Below, piece after piece: positions 6,558 to 9,408 of a stretch of 9,408 nucleotides of DNA (positions within the stretch are counted from its first letter, which is position 1; every line of letters starts with the position of its first letter). The notes below the pieces were generated by a model that had not been told where the DNA came from, searched no databases, and saw only the letters and a program-made list of their open reading frames with translations. Made by a program: the position numbers and the translations under genes. Source of the DNA: Acidobacteriota bacterium (GTDB lineage Bacteria > Acidobacteriota > Terriglobia > Terriglobales > Acidobacteriaceae); NCBI GenBank assembly GCA_003223595.1, contig QHVR01000478.1:1-9408 (forward strand), in the 5' to 3' direction.

Positions 6558-7427
6558 ATGCCTGACGCAAAAACCCCCTCATGGCCCAGCTATCGCGGAA
6601 CTTCACACCTGGTTGGAACCAGTCCGAGCGGCCGGGTCACCGTATATGTGGATCCCTCGCTCGGCCAAAAGGCCCAACAGAACGCCCAGGACTTGCTCAA
6701 GGATGCCGATCGTGTGGTCAAGGCCAATGACGGTCTGTTCGGCACCACCGGAGGTCCCGTCAGCGTAATTCTCTTTGCCCTCGGCGGCGCTACCGACGGT
6801 ACCGGAGGCGCCGACCACAATGGCTGCGATTACACTACCGGCAATGCCATCGAGGTGGATGTTTCTTACGGGAACTCGGATCGAGTCTCGGCCCTGTTTG
6901 AGGCCGAACTGAGCGAATGCTCGATGAACGGAAACCTCTGCGGAGAAAGCACCGGGGAAGCTTTGTCGCGCTGGTGTTCCGCGGTGATCGCAAACAACGC
7001 CCTCGCCGATTTCGCCACCGCCCCTCAATGGGTCGCCGATGGCATGCCCGACTTCGTCAACAAGACCGAGAATACCGATCAGAGTGCCGACAGCACCGGC
7101 TGCGGCATGGCATTCCTCTCCTGGATGATCAGCCAGGGACAGGGCCTGGAGAAGATCGCTCCAGCCATGGTGAATCTTGGCGACTCTGGAACTCTGGCTC
7201 ATCTTTATGCCACGCTCACCGGGGACAGCGCCAGCAACGCCTGGCCCAAGTTCCAGGACGCCGTTAAGAACCTGCCGGGCGGAATCAAAAATGACGATCC
7301 CTTCGGCGGACTATCCAAGCCACCGCAACTGGCCAATCTCCCGGCGGCCATGCTTCCCGCTGGGCGAACGCATACGACCGCCGTATGTCAACCGAAATCA
7401 AAACGCCTGCTTCCGCCCAAAAAGTAG
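6558..7427 (+). CDS. Hypothetical protein, function not recognised
   Basis: This 289-residue protein shows no signal peptide or membrane segment and I cannot assign it a function. The N-terminus (residues 1-30) is followed by a strand RVTVYVDPSLG, an Ala/Lys/Asp-rich helix (QNAQDLLKDADRVVKAN), a strand PVSVILFALGG and a glycine/aspartate-rich loop ending in HNGCDY. A core at about 115-215 contains AELSECSM, CGESTGEALSRWCSAV, APQWVADGMPDFVNKTE and GCGMAFLSWMISQGQGLEKI, which look conserved-style, with several cysteines. The AELSE segment sits where some secreted zinc peptidase-like proteins have HExxE/H, but the histidine is missing, so a metallopeptidase call is not supported. The tail is basic (PKSKRLLPPKK). 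The start is ATG 6558, with AGGGAG at about 6537-6542, somewhat far away. It is followed by ftsK on the same strand, which has its own promoter, so co-transcription is unlikely. Confidence 0.7.
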   Translation: MPDAKTPSWPSYRGTSHLVGTSPSGRVTVYVDPSLGQKAQQNAQDLLKDADRVVKANDGLFGTTGGPVSVILFALGGATDGTGGADHNGCDYTTGNAIEVDVSYGNSDRVSALFEAELSECSMNGNLCGESTGEALSRWCSAVIANNALADFATAPQWVADGMPDFVNKTENTDQSADSTGCGMAFLSWMISQGQGLEKIAPAMVNLGDSGTLAHLYATLTGDSASNAWPKFQDAVKNLPGGIKNDDPFGGLSKPPQLANLPAAMLPAGRTHTTAVCQPKSKRLLPPKK

Positions 7428-7476
7428 CGGCGGAAGCTCGGGGAAGCTACCTGAATACTCCCGGCGATTTCCCGCA

Positions 7477-7505
7477 TTGTGAGAACCCACGCTTCTTGGC
7501 ATAAT
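7477..7505 (+). promoter_or_regulatory. Probable extended -10 sigma70 promoter of ftsK
   Basis: TTGTGA (7477-7482) is separated by exactly 17 bases from CATAAT (7500-7505), a five-of-six match to TATAAT, and the -10 is preceded by TGG (7497-7499), the extended -10 signature. Transcription would start near 7512, giving a 55-base leader to the ftsK ATG. It begins 49 bp after the preceding gene's stop, which supports separate transcription of ftsK. Confidence 0.6.
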
Positions 7506-7566
7506 GTAAGGGCTCTGGCCGATCACGGGCGTCGAAGACGTGTCTTCGGCGGTCTTTCCGGCCTTC

Positions 7567-9408
7567 ATGGATTATCTGGCGACGATTTTTGTGCCCACCG
7601 GGAACCGGCGACTCAACGAGTTGATCGGATTCCTGATGTGCGTCTCTGCGCTCCTCCTTTCCCTCGCTCTCGTCTCCTACTCCCCGCTCGATCCTTCTTG
7701 GAACAGCGCCTCCGTGCTGACCGGCTCGCACGCGGCGCGCAACTGGATCGGCGTAGTGGGCGCCTACACTGCGGATGCCTTGCTCCAGTTCTTTGGGGTT
7801 GGCGCCTTCCTGCTCGTGATCTTTCCGGCCATGCTGGGCGCACGCTGGTTTCGCTCCATCAAAGTGCAATCCCCAATGGCCAAGAGCCTCGGCGCAATCT
7901 GGCTCCTCATGTTCGTTCCCGCCCTGCTGGCGCTGTTGCCCGGTCAAATGCGTTGGAAAGGCGTGATCCCGGTCGAAGGCCTGATGGGACGCGTCCTCGG
8001 CGATTTCCTGATTCACTACCTGAACATCATTGGCGCGTACATTGTTTGCGCGACCATTCTGGCGACCGCACTTTACCTTTCGACCGCATTCTCATTCTCG
8101 GCGATTCAGCTTTGGGCTCCCACGCGCTTCGCCTTCGTGACCGCGCTGTGGAACCGCTACCAGGATTGGCAACAGGAGCGCACAAAGCGGCGCCAGCAGA
8201 AGGAACTCGACAAACGCCGCATCTCGAAACCCATCGTAAAAACGCAACTGATCCCGTCGCGTCCGGCTTCGCCCTTGGCGCAAGCCGAGCCGCGCCGTAC
8301 CGGCATCGAGAAGATGCTGGCGGAAGAGGAATCTGCCACTACGCCAAAACCTTTATCGTCGACCGGCGGAATACTGGCCGAGCCTTTGCCCGCCGCTTCC
8401 GCCGAAGCAGAACCGGAAGTCACCGAACGCGCCGACAGCGGCCACAAAGCCAAGACCACCATGCCGCGCATTGCTGCCGGGGGCTACAAATTGCCCTCCA
8501 GCAGCTTGCTACAGCGTCCTGATGAGCAGCAGGCCGTCGATGCCGACGAACTCAAGCTGCTTGCCCAGGTGCTCACCGAAAAATACGCCGAGTTCGAAAT
8601 CCACGGGCAGATCACGCAGATCAATCCTGGTCCGGTCGTTACGACTTTCGAGTTCAAACCGGAAGCGGGAATCAAGTACAGCCGCATCACCAATCTCTGC
8701 GACGATCTCTGCCTGGCGCTGAAAGCAGAAAGCATCCTGATCGAGCGCATGGCGGGAAAGAGCACGGTGGGCATCCAGGTGCCGAATCGCCAGCGCGAGA
8801 TCATCTTCCTGCGCGAGAACATCGAGTCGCAGGAGTTTATGGGCTCCAAGTCGAAGATGACGATTGCCATGGGCAAAGACATCAATGGCCGCATCGTCAC
8901 CGCCGACCTTGCCGGAATGCCTCATTTGCTCATTGCGGGTTCGACCGGCGCAGGAAAGAGCGTTGCCATCAACGCCATGATTATGTCGATCCTGTACAAG
9001 GCGACGCCCGACCAGGTGCGCCTGATCCTGGTAGATCCCAAGCGTCTCGAACTTGGCAATTACGAAGGCGTTCCGCACCTCTATACCCCGATCATCACCG
9101 AGCCCAAACTGGCGGCCAACGCGCTGCGCAACGCGGTGCGCGAGATGGAACGCCGCCTGAAGCTTTTGGCCGCCAAGGGCGTTCGCAACATCGATCAGTA
9201 CAACAAGCTATTCGATCGGGGCGACACCCCGAGCCTGTTCGGCGAAGACTCCGACGAGAAACCGATCCCCTATATCGTGATCATCATCGACGAACTGGCG
9301 GACCTAATGATGCTGGATTCCTCCAACGTGGAGGAATCGATCACGCGGCTGGCGCAGATGGCCCGAGCGGTCGGAATCCACTTGGTTTTGGCCACGCAGC
9401 GGCCGTCG
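7567..9408 (+). CDS. ftsK: DNA translocase FtsK/SpoIIIE (C-terminus cut by right edge)
   Basis: FtsK is a membrane-anchored, ATP-driven DNA pump at the division septum that moves chromosome ends and dimers into daughter cells. The frame is open for 614 codons to the window edge. Residues about 20-38, 61-93, 106-125 and 142-178 form the N-terminal membrane segments, with the typical SYSPLDPSWN loop at 37-46. A charged, proline/alanine-rich linker follows (about 200-325), then the alpha domain (about 328-430, including GPVVTTFEFKPEAG and GKSTVGIQVPN). The RecA-like motor starts with MPHLLIAGSTGAGKS, whose Walker A GSTGAGKS is at 458-465, then LILVDPKRLEL, NAVREMERR and Walker B IVIIIDELADLM (570-581). 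The sequence ends at HLVLATQRPS, so the remainder of the motor and the gamma (KOPS-binding) domain are outside. A stop at 7507 bounds the start; ATG 7567 is preferred to GTG 7540, though neither has a strong Shine-Dalgarno. Confidence 0.95.
   Translation, partial: MDYLATIFVPTGNRRLNELIGFLMCVSALLLSLALVSYSPLDPSWNSASVLTGSHAARNWIGVVGAYTADALLQFFGVGAFLLVIFPAMLGARWFRSIKVQSPMAKSLGAIWLLMFVPALLALLPGQMRWKGVIPVEGLMGRVLGDFLIHYLNIIGAYIVCATILATALYLSTAFSFSAIQLWAPTRFAFVTALWNRYQDWQQERTKRRQQKELDKRRISKPIVKTQLIPSRPASPLAQAEPRRTGIEKMLAEEESATTPKPLSSTGGILAEPLPAASAEAEPEVTERADSGHKAKTTMPRIAAGGYKLPSSSLLQRPDEQQAVDADELKLLAQVLTEKYAEFEIHGQITQINPGPVVTTFEFKPEAGIKYSRITNLCDDLCLALKAESILIERMAGKSTVGIQVPNRQREIIFLRENIESQEFMGSKSKMTIAMGKDINGRIVTADLAGMPHLLIAGSTGAGKSVAINAMIMSILYKATPDQVRLILVDPKRLELGNYEGVPHLYTPIITEPKLAANALRNAVREMERRLKLLAAKGVRNIDQYNKLFDRGDTPSLFGEDSDEKPIPYIVIIIDELADLMMLDSSNVEESITRLAQMARAVGIHLVLATQRPS

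Noticed and set aside
6603..7202. 199-codon minus-strand frame under the hypothetical gene
   Set aside because: No ribosome site or recognisable features; the plus-strand product has better amino-acid composition and structured segments.
7479..8522. 347-codon plus-strand open frame overlapping ftsK
   Set aside because: It lies in another frame of ftsK, starts inside the ftsK promoter and gives an Arg-rich, motif-free product; the ftsK frame has full family motifs.

Overview
The window looks like a chromosomal segment from a GC-rich (roughly 58-60%) soil-type bacterium. The gene mix suggests Acidobacteriota (Terriglobia/Koribacter-like): a two-heme c-type DHOR/DUF1111 oxidoreductase, a stand-alone bacterial Ku, a YVTN beta-propeller lipoprotein, an IspG of the longer bacterial type, and an FtsK/SpoIIIE translocase. 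The taxonomy is inferred from these protein styles, not from a marker gene. No RNA genes, insertion sequences, CRISPR arrays or prophage genes were seen.

Layout from left to right. Minus strand: the N-terminal 77 codons of a dual-specificity-phosphatase-like protein running off the left edge (1-231), then a secreted two-heme DHOR protein (343-1791). The DHOR gene is preceded by a good promoter whose -35 is overlapped by a perfect 14-bp palindrome. After a 333-bp divergent spacer, the plus strand carries ku (2125-2916), a spacer with five copies of a 7-bp tandem repeat, and a large lipoprotein with YVTN blades (3159-4973). This gene converges on ispG on the minus strand (4989-6228), with only 15 bp between the stop codons. 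A second divergent spacer (6229-6557) holds a small hairpin. The plus strand then continues with an unrecognised 289-residue protein (6558-7427) and, behind a clear sigma70-type promoter, ftsK, which runs off the right edge (7567-9408).

The genes do not form one pathway. They cover signalling (phosphatase), periplasmic redox (DHOR), double-strand-break repair (Ku), surface or periplasmic structure (lipoprotein), isoprenoid synthesis (IspG) and chromosome segregation (FtsK). The strand switches make each essentially its own transcription unit.

The most notable observations are two apparent internal deletions in otherwise well conserved genes. ispG has lost about 14 nt just before its third iron-sulfur cysteine, which throws the C-terminus out of frame. 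Ku appears to lack about 20 conserved residues in frame, at a GTCGTC junction. Either may be a true mutation or a sequencing or assembly artefact. I found no convincing new multi-gene system in this window.
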